Source: Pyxicephalus adspersus (taxonomy: Eukaryota; Chordata; Amphibia; Anura; Pyxicephalidae). Taken from it: a DNA stretch of 64,000 bases. Location of the stretch: contig NC_092859.1 in the NCBI RefSeq assembly GCF_032062135.1, positions 42,603,521-42,667,520 of the forward strand. Direction: 5' to 3'. The notes beneath the pieces were generated by a model. The model ran no database searches and was not told the DNA's origin. It was given only the letters and a program-made list of their open reading frames with translations. Position numbers and translations under genes: made by a program. Shown piece by piece: positions 10,522 to 24,464 of the stretch (position 1 is the stretch's first letter; every line of letters starts with the position of its first letter).

Positions 10522-12752
10522 CCCAAAGAAAATCGGCCAACAAGAAAACAATATTCTTGACAGAAGTTCACTACTGATTAGTGCTGAATGGTTTTACTCC
10601 TTTTAAAAGTAAAATTTACTCTTATATATTTTGGAAAATTACCCAAATGTTTTTGGGACTGCTGGGAATGGAGAGCTTTGCAGCTTTCCACAGAGATTTA
10701 CATAAAAGGTGTTCACATTGCTCAAATTCCACAGCTATTTACTTGGTGGTTGTAGTATATATAAAAATAAAACATCTGTTTTTTTAATACTGTGATTTAT
10801 TATATTCACTATAAATCAATGCCCTGTCATCTTTTAAAAAGTAAACCTGAAAAAATATATACTCTGATTTTCTTTTAAAAAAAAGAAATACAAATAGCTA
10901 AATAGCATCATTACCTGGTGTCCCCAAGAAGAAATGGAGACAACAAATAATGGTGTGATTCTTTATTTTTAAGAACTATGATCAAGATAAAGATCATTGC
11001 TGTACATCTAAAACACCTATTATGTTCTATATGATATGTACTGAAGTGTCAGACAAGAGTTTTCATACCAGATAATTTTATACATTAGGATAACATTTTT
11101 ATCCTGTACAGTATAATTTGCAGGATATTTTTTTTTCCAGGGTTACATTTGTACCATGGAAAGGCCTCACCTAGCATGGTACCAAAGTTGGAAAAAAAGG
11201 CCTACGTTGGAACAGGTTTTAGAGTCTTCAGTAGTTTAATTAATATGAATTTGTGATTTGCTCCTCTACAACATCCTATACTTACTTCTTTACTTCTCTG
11301 CTGCCAAGAGCAAACAGAAGAAATGTATGCAACCTCCAAATAAATCTTAGTTGGAGGTTACACGAAAGTCGAGGAATCGTTCCTTTTCTCTCTTGTGCTG
11401 CCAGAGGTGTCTGAATGGCCAATGGCATGGCATGTCAAAAGAGAGGAAGGTTAACGAGTCACATGCTCCTACATACCCTGTGGTACACCAGGGTATCCCT
11501 CTTCACCATGGTCGACCATAACAAACAGAAAGTAAATAAAAGATGCAGTAGAGCTGGCTTTGAAATTACTGTTGCTTTTCCCTGCATAGCCCTGCATTTG
11601 TCCAACATGGTTTAAGCTATTTTTTTAAAATATATTGCAAATTGTATGTAATAAATATTAATGATTGTTCAACTTTAGGCAGGTAATGTCCACCTGTCAC
11701 AGTATTTTACCCATAAATGTAAAGTAACTATGAAACATATTTATTTTTTTAAATGGTGTTTTAAATGCAGGGGAAAGCACAGCAGTGTTAAATACTGATA
11801 ATACCAACAAAAATGTATACCACCATAGCTACAATGCCATCAATTACTTCTACTATAGATGGAACCAAACGTTTCCTTCTAGCTTTATGCCAGGTAGAGT
11901 GAATAGAAATGGAAACCGGAGCAAAATGAACAGAACATAACTTAAGTTTTGAATAAACTGAGTTGTACCATAGACACAGTATGTAATGATCTCTGCCCAG
12001 TTCTGCAACAAAATCTTGAGCAGGAAATTTCTAGATTTATAGGTTAGCTCTGACATGCAGAGACCTTAGGGCTACCTAATTCTAAGGAAACATTTTAGAG
12101 GGCATGACTCTTGGCTAGTCAGTAGTGTTTTATACAGGCAATGAAGCATTAGCTTTTAAAATGTATAAACATGAACACTTGGCAAGACTAAGGACACATG
12201 CCTATATCCTATTACAGCACAGAAATCTTGTGACAGTTGATTCTTTATGTCTAAAGCTAGCCTAAAGCAGGTTCTTTACTATAAATGTAAAATATATTGC
12301 ATTTATTTACTACTTGATAGCATAGATGCACAACTGCTTATATCATATGAACAGCAGCGAGTTCATGGTTTGATCCCTATTCTGCATTAAATTTTCACTG
12401 AAGCTCTAGGTCTGGTTAGTCAAGATAGTTCTAAGTTACAATAGAATTATTTAAATCCACAATGTGGTTTACTAAGATTCAGACATATATCCTAGAGGTC
12501 ATTTTGACTCCTTAGTTTTGATGAGCTCAGTCTAACTTATTAGGTTGCTAGTGAACATTAGCTGTACAGTTGTGATCTAAAAGACACCTGGGCAGTGTTT
12601 TGCATTAGGAGAACAGGATTTACACTCTCCTATGTTATATCTGTAATAAATCAGGGGTATTAGAGTATTGTTAAAGTCTTGAGAACACAAATATTTCACT
12701 TTTTCACCTTATTCAATATGCACTTTGTAAGTGCTTTCAAATGCAGGGAGAC
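10520..12752. other. gene-free stretch downstream of dele1, including its 3'UTR
   Basis: The first part of this stretch, on the minus strand from 12752 downward, must be dele1 3'UTR. The rest is AT-rich without supportable genes. Confidence 0.5.
12302..12307 (-). promoter_or_regulatory. candidate dele1 polyadenylation signal
   Basis: This is the first AATAAA on the minus strand after the dele1 stop, about 446 bases downstream. Other AATAAA motifs lie farther on, so transcript data would be needed to settle the true end. Confidence 0.3.
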
Positions 12753-13009
12753 TCATCCAACCCCTATAGCTCGGAGAGAGGCCATTGGAGGTGTCATTGC
12801 AGTCACATGTAGGGGTGGCAAAAGGTAGTTACCACTATTAGCAGGAGCCATTACAAACAAATCCCCAGTGCTCATTGAGTGAGGTAGACTTAGACTGTTT
12901 GTGTTGCTTGCAGTGTAGTTGGCTTTTGTCCAAAAGTTTTTCTTCTCCAAAACAGGAAGACAGGGGCTGGAGGCTGTTGCTCGAAGACCGTTCAGGGGAG
13001 AGCTTAGAT
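12753..13009 (-). CDS. dele1: dele1 exon 12 (C-terminal tail and stop)
   Basis: 257 bases, acceptor CCTCTGCAG; residues 435-519 and a TGA at 12755-12753. The tail keeps NSLSLPHSMSTGDL (human LPHASSTGNL) and the final SLRAIGVG (human SVVRLGFG). This tail pair makes the assignment specific to DELE1 rather than another SEL1 protein. Confidence 0.96.
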
Positions 13010-16000
13010 CTGCAGAGGAAATACATTAATAACTTCAATTTACAGCAGACAACAATTGTATGAAAGGAGAAGGAAGTACTGTAGAATATTGCAGCAACAG
13101 GAAGTGCCTGCAGTAAAAGACTCACAAATGAAGAGAAGCTTTAAGGCAAAAACATTACCAATATTGTACCAATGATTTACTATTCAAACAAACAGCCTCC
13201 TGGAACTGGGGTCTAAACATAGACTTCAGCACAATCATTCATAAATCCAACCACTGTTTTCCATTCACCTCTGCACCTCTGAGTGTTGACTAAAGCAAAC
13301 AAAATCACTTCTGCACAGGAGTGTTGGCTTTTGCAACCTAATTATTTTACAAGCTCTATAAGAAGACTAAAAGGAAGAATTTGAGTGGTTATATAAATGT
13401 GGCCAAATGTGAGTACATTGTGAAAGCAACCAACCAAACAGACCTCATTCACTTACATTGGTATACTCTTCACACTCTTTTAACACCCACTGAGCATCTG
13501 CATAATATATAAGGGTGATGGAGCAAAGAATTAGGACACACAAGCACCCAATCAATAGTTTTGTGCTGTCTGTGTTAGAGGTTGTATTCCTACTGCCTGT
13601 CACAGTTACTCTTGCCTACTAACTGCTACAAACAAATATATATTAAAACAGTACTGAAATGGTCACAGAACTTATACATTTCATATCCACACATTTCTTA
13701 GCAACTGAAAACTAAGAACATACTCACCTTCTGTCTGAAGCTGCTGCATCTCCCGTAATTTCTGCTGAGCTGGCTTGTGACCTGATTTTGCAGCTCTTTC
13801 ATAATGTCTGAAAGCTTCCAGTCTGCTTGCTGGAACTCCAAAACCTTTTTCATAGCACACTCCCAGATGATAACAGCTTTGAATGTCCTACCAGATACAC
13901 ACAAAATAACATATATTGGTCATTAATTAGCAGGAAGCCTTCCAGCAAAACTAAATTCAGTATCAACTGACAAGTCTGCAGCTGTACAATGGTGTGCTAC
14001 ATTAACTGTGAAGTCTTTTGAAGTAATTACAGGACCCAATATTTTACAAAAGTGTAAACCTCAAACATATCACAGAAAAATCCTAAATGTATTTAATATT
14101 AGCTCATAAGTAGCTTGCAATTGATCCCTAAATGCTAACAACAAAAACCTATATACTGTCCTTGAGCTATGTGATCTATGTTAAACGTTTGGATAAGTGA
14201 ACAATCCGGCTGATCTCCCCCCCCCCTCCCATAACTGAAATGAACCCAAGTAACATTCTCTAGGAAAAGGAATTTCTGATGTTGAATACATTTAAATGGT
14301 TGTGGAAAGGGATATTGATACACACGTGGCTCTTGTGCTAAATGTGAAATATTCTGAATGCATGACAACATGCCTCCACAAAAATGTTTTACAATGTAGC
14401 ATAGACTAACAAATGTACTATTTTAAAAATCTTTTGTGTAAGATCTGTGTTTTAGGACTTACTCCATTCTCAGCTGCCATACAGAAGTATCTTGCAGCTT
14501 TTTGGGGATCAAAATTAGATTCTTTACTGTAGAAAACTCCTAAATAGGCTTGAGCCTGCAAAATAAATAAAACAAAAAATAAAATACATTACTGGTATGT
14601 ATGGTAAAAATAAATAGCAGAATAATGAATACAGACATTCTACCCCAGGAGTAGCTGGGGTTGGGCTGTACAAATCTTGAATTTTTATCTTCACAGATTT
14701 AAAGCCCATAAACACTTGCACTTGACAACTCAACAGCAGCAAGGAAACATCTGTACCATTGTTTTTTGCTGGCAAAACATACCAATAACCAGATGCAGAT
14801 GCATTAAAATTGCAGTCACAACACAAGCTATTATATAAGTTGTCAGTTTTTTTGTGCATAAGGATAGTGTGTGAAAAATGCTTACTTTGAGAAGTAAAGT
14901 AATGTAACATCACTAGAAGATCAACTTTAAACACCGTTCTGCACTCAATAAAACATAAAATATTATAAAGTTCAATACCATCAACAATAAAGTAAAACAT
15001 GTAATCAGTTTATTCATTGCATCCCCACCTGCACAAAAAAAAAAGCTGACTAATCAGCAATGCCAGATTGAGGGTATGTTTACACAGGCAGTAAGGTTTC
15101 GGCGTGGTCACTGCTTCCTTGGGAGGGCACTAAATAATAAATGGGGGGCAGCAGGGTATGGTTCAATACCCCTCACTGTGCTGCAAATTTAGTGTGGGCA
15201 GCCAAGTGGCTGGCAAGGTGACAGAAACAAAGAGTCAATTTATACCTGTATAGTTGGCCAAACATTTTTCCCACCATCTGTACAAATAAAACGATCTTGT
15301 ACAAGATTTTTTACATTTTTTTAACCAAGTCAAATAAAAATAATAAAAAGAAAAAAAAAACTTTTAGGATCAGTGTGAAAGGGCTAATGCTAGTCAAGCA
15401 GTATAAGGCTCTTAAGAGTGATAGACCTGTGATCCATCTGTCACAAAAAAACAAACACAAATAACAATTTATAAAGAATATATTTCAATATATTATCTAC
15501 ATTTTATCATTCATTTTGGACCATCTGGCTACTATTTTATCTCTCCTGTCTGAAAAGAAATTGTAGCAAGAACAGTTTAATTGATTAGTAAATTTTGGAT
15601 GAACTAGTCTTACATATTTTAAAGGTATGAGGTACTTAATGTACTTGAAGTATTTTAAAAGATTCCAAAAAAATCCTGATTGCACTACCCCCCCACCCCC
15701 TCAAAAAAAATAAAGCCTTATTAAAGTGACAAATGAAAGTACACAATATTACAGATGCATTAAATATGCAAGCATTACATAAAACAGTAACAATGAATAA
15801 ACATCAATTTGTATTTATAATCATATAACATATTTATGTCTAATAGGATACAAATATAAAGAATGATCAAATAAGCATACAAGAAACATGAAAAAGAAAA
15901 TAACCCTGTAAAGGGTAAACAATAGCATATGCACAAGTTGACTGATGTGTTTTACTGTATGGGGCGATCTTTGAATTTTAAGTTGAACTGCCAAAGTAGG

Positions 16001-19000
16001 GGGAAATAGAAAAAAAAGAAAAAAAAAAGTAGAAAAGTGAGATAAGAAAGAAGAGGGGAGAGGAAGTATGTTGTATAACGAACTGGACACTCTCAGTAAC
16101 ATAAAATGAATCTATAGGTTATTATTGAACACATTTCGATTTTCTTGGGAATCGTGAAAATTCCACCAGGAAGGCGAAGTATAGTATTTTGTTATTGTAT
16201 CTCAGGATGAATGTAAAATTTCTTCCATTTCTGCAATACGGTCAATTTGTGTAAACCAATCACGTATGGTTGGCCTAATTGGTGATTTCCATAATCTCGG
16301 GATCAACAGTTTGGCAGCGTTTAAAACATGGAAAAGAAGCGATTTTTTGAAATTTTGTGGTGTGCTGCGAGTGTGATGTAGAAGAATTTGCGCTGAAATG
16401 TAGTATTATAGTCCCCTGTAATTTTCGGTAGCATGTTAAAAACTTCAGCCCAAAAGGGTTGGATATTTGGGCAGCTCCACCACATATGTAGGAAAGAACC
16501 TACTTCAGATTTACATCTCCAACATTTTGGGTCATTTTGAGGGTGTACTTTGGATTGCACTTTTTTGTAGTGGAGTCAATTTATGTAAAAATTAAGTGCT
16601 ATTTTTTAATTATTAATTAACTTCTTGGTCTTTCAAACTATAGGAGAGTTTAGATAAAAATTTATAAAACTTTTGTTACTATGATTTTTCTATATAAGGC
16701 AGTACATGTTTACCTAAATAGTATATGCCACTAAATAGTGGATGCCACTTTTGCTTTTGAGAGCTAAATTCCACACACATGTAGATACAGAATGCAGCCC
16801 TTGCTGCTATGCTTTGGTTAGGTAAAATGCCAAAACAGTGGTTTTTCTTGAACCTACCAGGTGCCAAATATTCTCGGCACCGGTTGTATTGCTTTATATT
16901 AGAAAATAACATCCAAAGCCATATTATGGAAGAGCAATTCTAGGAAACAAATGAACCAATCGGTGAGATAATAATCCTAATACTAAGCATTATGTTTGCT
17001 AACTATATTTTGAATTTTCAGTAATTTGCTGTAGCAAATCCAGAGAAAACTTCACATGTCAAATATGAGTGTACCTGCTGGGATACATTCTCTATAACCT
17101 ACACTTTTTCTGTATTATCAACAATGGCAGGGACCAAGAATATTTCGTTTGTGTGTTTACATAGCTGAATTGTTGGTATTTCCAAAACACCCTATTATTT
17201 GCAAGATGAAACATAAAAATGCCTTGGGGGGATCCTGGTGAAGGTGAAGAAAGCCATCAACAGGACCCTCAATAATCTCTGGGAAAGTTTGTTGTGTTCT
17301 CCATGTTCATTTAAAGGGCTCATTTTTAATTTGGACTAACGCAAGAATAATATTTCCAGTTAACTCCCTAAATATTTACATATTTATATTGCATAATGAA
17401 GAGATGTCAAACATTTCAGGGGTAATTCTGCCTTAGTCACCTATTTTTAGAAAAAGCAAGACAGTGCAACTATAAGATTACTTTAAAATTAAAGACAAAA
17501 AAGCAGAATATATCTTAAGGGGTCCAAAGTTACAGTGATGCTACACTCACCTCTTTCACACCGGCCTGGGCAGCTTCTAAAAACAGCTGTAATGCTGACT
17601 GTGTCTCCCCACTGTTGGAATGCAGCAAATAGCGGGCATAACGGTATTTGGCAAACTGGTGCCCCCCACTGGCTGCCAGGCGATAATATTCTGCTGCCTA
17701 GAGGGGGAACAGAACACACACACACAATGAAAACAGAAATATGCCTTCCTTTTGGTCAATAATGAATAAATTATCCCTGGAGTCTGCATTGTTTTTATTA
17801 GTTCAGAAACATACAGATACTTTCTGGTCCATTACACTGTCTAACAATATCAGCGAAAATCACAGAAGCATAAACTAAATAATTAGGGGGGCACCACTAT
17901 CACTGAAGACTAAGAGTGGAAAATCATTGCCCATGACAAGTGATGCTACCAATTGAAAGCACTGAATTTATTGATTGGCCCATTTCTCTCCCATAGAGTG
18001 ATAAATACCTCTGGCAGGTAATGACACTCATAATACACATTTTTTCAGCCTGTCTGAAAACCAACCAGCACAGCAGAGCCCAATCTTTCCCTTTTCTTTG
18101 GTGGCAAGGGAAGAAAGCAAAGTACAGTCCTTGGGCTGAATAGTTATAGCGCTGGCCCGCATTTGAGGATGGATAAATATATTCCAGTTAATTGTACCTG
18201 TGGAAATCTCTACCTACTCAGTCTCACTGTAAAGAACTATTGGCAAAATATTTAACTTTTTTTCTGATCACAAACCCATTTACTGTACTGTACACATGAA
18301 TCCATCTAACTGCTGTAGTGTAACAAACATGTGTTTACTACCCCTTATGCCACTTGTAAAAGTAATAGGTTGGCTTTACAGCTGCCCTAAACACTTCTAC
18401 ATTAATGGCAGAAGTGTAGGCATGACTTTTAATACTTGCTCATGTCCATATATTGTTTACTGGTTCACAATTATAAGTAAACAAGTCTAAGAACTGGTGT
18501 CTAGGGAACTTAATTATCTTGCAATATGATCAAGGAATCAGAAATTTGAGTAAATACAGATGTGCATGCAGATATCAGTTGAAATTATGTATTTATTCTA
18601 ATGGTCAAATATGTAACATTTAAATGACCATATTACATTTATTTTTATTAGTTTGCACCAATGTGATCTCTATAAATAAATCAGTGACAACACAGTCAAG
18701 CAATGCCACATACTTTGGACATGTCCTTGGCCACTCCTTTTCCTTTTTCATAGCACACAGCCACATTGTATTGGGCCTTGCTGTAGCCACTCTTTGCGGA
18801 TTCTTGAAAAAAGCTGAAAGCCGACCTGTAATCAGAACTGTCCCTGGCGCTGATGATCCCTGGAGAGATTTGTAAAAAGAAAGCAATGTCAACATGTAGA
18901 TGTAATCAAATGGCAAATCCAATCCAACACAGTAGAAACATACACAGAGTGGTTTAGCCAAAAAATGTTATATAAGTTTGTAAAGTAAAGTCTATACACC

Positions 19001-22000
19001 TCTGGTGTGTAATATAGTTCGAAAGAATAATGTGTTATAGGTATATGTAAACCCTTTCTCTTATATTTCTGTGTGGACTTTTCCCAAGTGCTTTGGTCTC
19101 TCCCCACAATCTACAAACACACTGGTAGGTAAAGAAATATATGTACCGAATATGTTAAGCACTGTAGGCACGCTGGTCTCTGTCAAATCCAGCAATCGAG
19201 AGGCAGCAAGGTTTAATGATTCCCCATGGTCTTCTCTTGGTCCCAGCAGCTAAAAAAAAAAAAAAGAAAAGGGCAACATGGTCTATTAGTATATTTCAGT
19301 TCTCAACTGAGTGGACCTGAGTGTAACCAATTATATATTTTACGGCTTCTTCCATAAATATTACCTCATTAACGGGTCTTGATGTACTCTCTTCTGAAAT
19401 AAGATCTGATCCATGTAAAGATTCAAGGTGGTCATCAGTAGATAAATCGACTATGGAAAGGAAAATATAAAACAGTCAATTCGAGAAGAGAAAAAATATA
19501 TAAAAAAATTTAAAAAAAATCCGGCCTATCACTGATTGATATTATAAGCTGTCATGGTGTTGGTTGGTGTTCTGATTCTCTGCCAAAAACACCTTCCGAA
19601 TCACTGACTTCAGGTGTTTAGCTAATCCTCATACAAATTGTCACATAGTTATCTGCAAACCTGTTTCAGACGTGTGACTGAAACCAAAACATCTGTTTTA
19701 TCTCTAGCTATTAGTATTCTTTAAAATGAGCTAATCAATTGCAGCTTTTACATTTTCTAAGCAATATGTCCACTTTAAGGAGGAAAAATCTTTCTCCTGC
19801 CATACCTTGCTGAACCACATGATGCAGCAGGCCACTTTCATCGGAGGAAGCTGAAGATACACTTGCAACAGAAACATCCACATTCTGCAGAGGAGCATCA
19901 CTTCGCAGGTGAATATCATTCCAGGTACTAGATTGTACACTTTTTGGCAACACCTGATTGCTGACAGCTAATGTAAAGAAGAAAATATATATTGTATGAG
20001 AAACAATCCATTCTATAAAGTGATGACAGGCAAATAGAAGTGTCTTTAACAGAAGAGACATGCAATGTCACTTGAAAAAACAGGCCTGCCTGTCAGCAAT
20101 TTAATTCTTGACTAAAGTTCTACTTTTAAAAAACTTGTACATGTATTCACGCATTTGTTTTAAGTCTGGGTTGACCAAGTACACAACTTCTATGTAAAGA
20201 TAAAATATGGTGTTATTAAAGTTAGAAAAAAAGTGATGTGTGAATATGAATTTGTGTTCCTACCATGTTTGTAGTTACCTCACTTCATGTATCTGTCATG
20301 CCATGGCATGTTTTGTACTTGCCTCAACTTTGTGTGAGATCACACTGCTATGAGATGGCAAATCTAAGAAATGCCAACAGAAATTTAAAAGGGAAGTATA
20401 GATATATATGATGATCATACATATATACCGACATACATAAGGTTTCAGGGATCATTTTGTATACATTTGTTACATCAGGATTGTCCTAAGTAAAGACAGT
20501 TCAGACCAGGAGGGCTGGCATTTCCACAAATGCCAATGTAATCCTGAGGTATTAGTCACGGGAATATAAAGGGACTTTTTCATAAAATAATTATGTTCTG
20601 CAGGGGGCAGGTATTCATAATTTGAATTCTACATATATTTATTCAACATACTACTTACACAACCTGCTGTACTGATAAAGGGATGAAAGGATCTGTTCCA
20701 GATAATTGCGCCGTGAGCACCTATCTTCCTGCGATTTACTGTTAGGGCAGTAAAATGACAACTGACGAGCTAAATGCAGGAAAAACACAGCTGCAGCTCC
20801 CTGTGAGACAAGAAAATAAAAAGAAAAGAGCGGTCTTATGCACTTGACAGTAAAAAGCAGAAGTACATTGGATAGACTTTTGATCCCCAGTGCCCAACCT
20901 GTGACCTGGGGTCTGAATCTTTGGAACTTACTGTGCTGCCCTCATAGTCCCTGCATACAATATTCTATGCTTTAGTGCTTTATCACGCAAGTAAAGAAAA
21001 AAGCATTCTTTACTCTGGCTTCTTGCATATAAATGTTTATGCGGCCCATCACTTTCCTCTTAAACACATGTACATGTAATTTTTTAGGGGGCTGTTGGAA
21101 ACACAAATGTGAATCAATTAATTTGTAAAGAGATCGGGAGATTTCTGGAGCTTCTGAAACAGATCTAACCAGCATTTTCAGAATGCCTATTGTCTTAATC
21201 ATCTGCCATTGGGTGTATAAACAGAGAGCATCACCTTTATTTTGAAAACGCTTACAACACTAATTTTTCCAGTGCATGATGTATTGGCTGGGTTATATAT
21301 GGAGAGGTCGGTTGATATCTTTGCACATCCCAAATGTAGCCAAACAGCTAATGCCTTATTTCTCACTAGAGATTACATTACTAACTTAATTTCAAAGTTG
21401 TGGCACACTCAGTGATTAGGCAGATGCATCTTTTTAAATAGATTTGAAGCACATCTGAAACCTAAGGCTACGTACACACTTGCAATGGTTCTCCTCCGAT
21501 AATCGACTCAGGGCGGATATTGGACAGGAATTTGGCGTGTGCACAGCGCCCGTCGTATGAATCACCGCCCTGGGAGATCCACAGACGATGGGTGACGAAC
21601 GATCCTAATGGAATTGAAGGGGGAAAGTGCGCAGTGGGGTGCTGCTCTGTTGTTCTCCCCCTGCCTTCTCCATAGAGCAGAACGGTGATGTAAGTACAGC
21701 ACACATTAATGCATCGTGCAGTAGTTTGTCGTTGGAAAGGATTGTGGAAGATCCTTTTCAACGACGATTATTGCACGTGTGTATGCAGCCTAAGACAATA
21801 AGACACAACCTCACAGTAAATATTTTAATTCAATTAGCAGAGATGATTATATCTCCTGCCAAATTGTAAAAGATTAAGGGATTTTGATGGAGCAAATACC
21901 TTTACCCCTGCCACAGCTGCGTCAGAGGAAATATTTCAGCCTATTTTCTGGAATTGCATGCTGGAGCGAATGCTAGATAGGTTATTAGGAAGAGCCCACT

Positions 22001-24418
22001 ACAAGATCAAGGACAGACATGCAACAGGATTAGTTGATTCTCCTAAACAATATAAATATATATAGAGAATCTTTCTGGTACATTTGCTTTACAACGAACG
22101 AGTCATCATCTAAATGAATGGTGAAAGTGACTTTCACTTATTTATAAATATGTCAAATTTGCAAAATATGCTTAAGGGAGGGATTTGGGGGGATCTTTTT
22201 TGCAGAATATTTTGGGAAAGAGTTAGAGGTATTGGGTAGAATTGTGCTATACAGTGTCTTTGTGAGACATAGCAACCAATCAGATTTTACTTGGCATTTT
22301 TCTGTCCTAGTAAAATCAGCTACAGCCTGCACCTTGAAAATTTGAACTATAATTTTTCCTTGCATGGTAAAGAGTGGCGACAAATGCCATGCTTACTAAC
22401 AGGTTTCAGGAATTGGAGAAGCTTAGGGGATCTTTGAATGTAAGAGGGCACCATACTTTTAACAAATTCTTAATGGTTGTTTTAGTTGTGTCACTGCTCT
22501 CATATATTTGCTTCAAACATATCAAAAGACACCAGAACATCCAGTCTCATAGCAGGCGACCTCAGGTTACCACAGCTTACCATTTGCATGCATTATTACT
22601 GCAGCCACCATAAATTCCCTATCAAACTCACCTTTCTAAAGTTGATGTTTGCACAATACAATGTAAAAGCTCAAGGTGAAAATGTTTAGGCAACCTGGAT
22701 TGGCTTCTGCATTGTGGAAACCCGGCAAAAATAACTTGGATGTTCAATGAGGATGCATTTGGATAGCAGAACAGCCATCTCTCTGCTATCCCCCTGCCCA
22801 AATATTACTATAGGTTCACTTACCACCCCAACAGCATCCAATACGGTATACTGTGGAAGCTGACCGGTGCAGAACTGAAAGTTTCCTTTTTTCTTGTTTT
22901 TTTGTTCATTCTGGCCACTGTGTGCACCTGATGACTGGGAGCTGTAACTAAAACACAGAAAGTAAAAGGATGAAATTACAATGTTAAACATTTACAGATC
23001 ATGAAAAATTTTGTCAACAACGTACTTGTCACTTTTCTCCAGACATTTTTTGGTGTCTACTTTTGCTTAAAGCTGTAAGAATACAATATATATATAAAAA
23101 TCATGATGTTTTTTAGTATTACATTTGGTACACATTACCATTGTGTATCATTTGTACTTGCATTATCTAGTAAAAACACTGTGCTGGAGAATTTGACAGC
23201 CCTGGAAAAATATGAACTGTCTGAAAGCCCTTTATACTTATGTTAGGAGCTTAAAAGTTGTGACATATACTTAAGTCCTGTTCCTGCTTTACTACAAAAT
23301 TACTGGTACAAAACACTACACTGTCACTGAAAAAGACAGTGCAAAAACAGTAATTTCTAGCTCTTGTCTGTATATCTGCTCTATGAATACGGGGTTGGAA
23401 GACAGAGACTTAAAAATTGTAATTTGAGTTTACTAACAGCCAAACAGCTTAAATCTGACTCCATGCCTATTGACACTAACATCTTTGCCACTGGGATCCC
23501 TCACACCCCATGTTTCTTTTTTTCCATCCTAGCTTTTTTCCCCTAATCTTAGACCGGTCACATGACATGCTGCATCCACTTTAGGTCTCCTCCCAGGATT
23601 AGCTGAACCTCAGCATGCAGAGTGGAGAAGAAGTGATGACATCGGAGATCTTTGCAGTATAACACGAAGTGATGGGTGCTGTGATCACACTCTCTAGGTG
23701 CTTAACTGCTACTTCTGACAATGCAAGTCTATTTATCAGCTGACTCACAAAAAATGCACAACTTATGTGGCTGATATTATGAAGTATGTGTAAAGGAAAT
23801 AGAAAAAGGTTAAACTGACAATTTTTTTTATTGTGGTTGGTGTCCCTGAAAAATGTTCTGTTGACAACTAACACTTTGGGATTTTGTTACATCTACAAGA
23901 CAGGAAGTAAAAGGAAATCTCTTAAGCAGGTCAAAGATTCCAAACCGATAATAACCCTTCCCTATAGCTGTCTCACAATCTAATGTCCCTACCATTGTCA
24001 TGTGTCTCTAATACAATCTAAGGTTAATTTTAAGGGGAAGCCAATTAACCTAACTACATGTTTTTTTGGGGTGTGGGAGAAAACCGGAGTACCCAAAGGA
24101 AACGCACACAAACATGGAGAGAACCTGCAAACTCCATACCTAAAACTCCGAAAATACTTGATTAGTTATTGGGATAAGCTTTGTCAACAACTAGGAGACA
24201 GAGTAACTGCACGGATTCACTGAAAGCTCCATTTAGCAGCTTATCTTCAAATTGCTGCCTTTCATTAACAAAAATATAGTGAGAAAGCTGGTAAAAAAAA
24301 TAGGAGTTGTATGTAATAATTTTAAAGCTGAACTCCAGGAAGATACAAATGACACTGATAAACTAAGCTCCGTAATAATTATTATACTTTTAAATGCAAG
24401 CAGTGTTAGTAAATGAAT

Positions 24419-24464
<46 letters not shown>

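Noticed and set aside
10332..10571. ORF with long Tyr-Ile repeats
   Set aside because: Produced entirely by the (TA)41 microsatellite.
14524..15000. 158-codon minus-strand ORF beside dele1 exon 10
   Set aside because: It reads exon 10 in the wrong frame and the rest is intron; no family motif.
18620..18961. Overlapping ORFs on both strands at dele1 exon 8
   Set aside because: Shadow frames of the exon; the spliced frame with SEL1 motifs is the supported reading.
19731..20061. Longer unspliced ORFs spanning dele1 exon 5
   Set aside because: They run through the donor and acceptor into intron sequence. The splice-limited 162-base exon keeps phase with both neighbours.
24325..24350. AAAGCTGAACTCCAGGAAG and similar words at 40020, 46440 and 57890
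   Set aside because: Probably short remnants of a common frog repeat, but too short and diverged to define elements.
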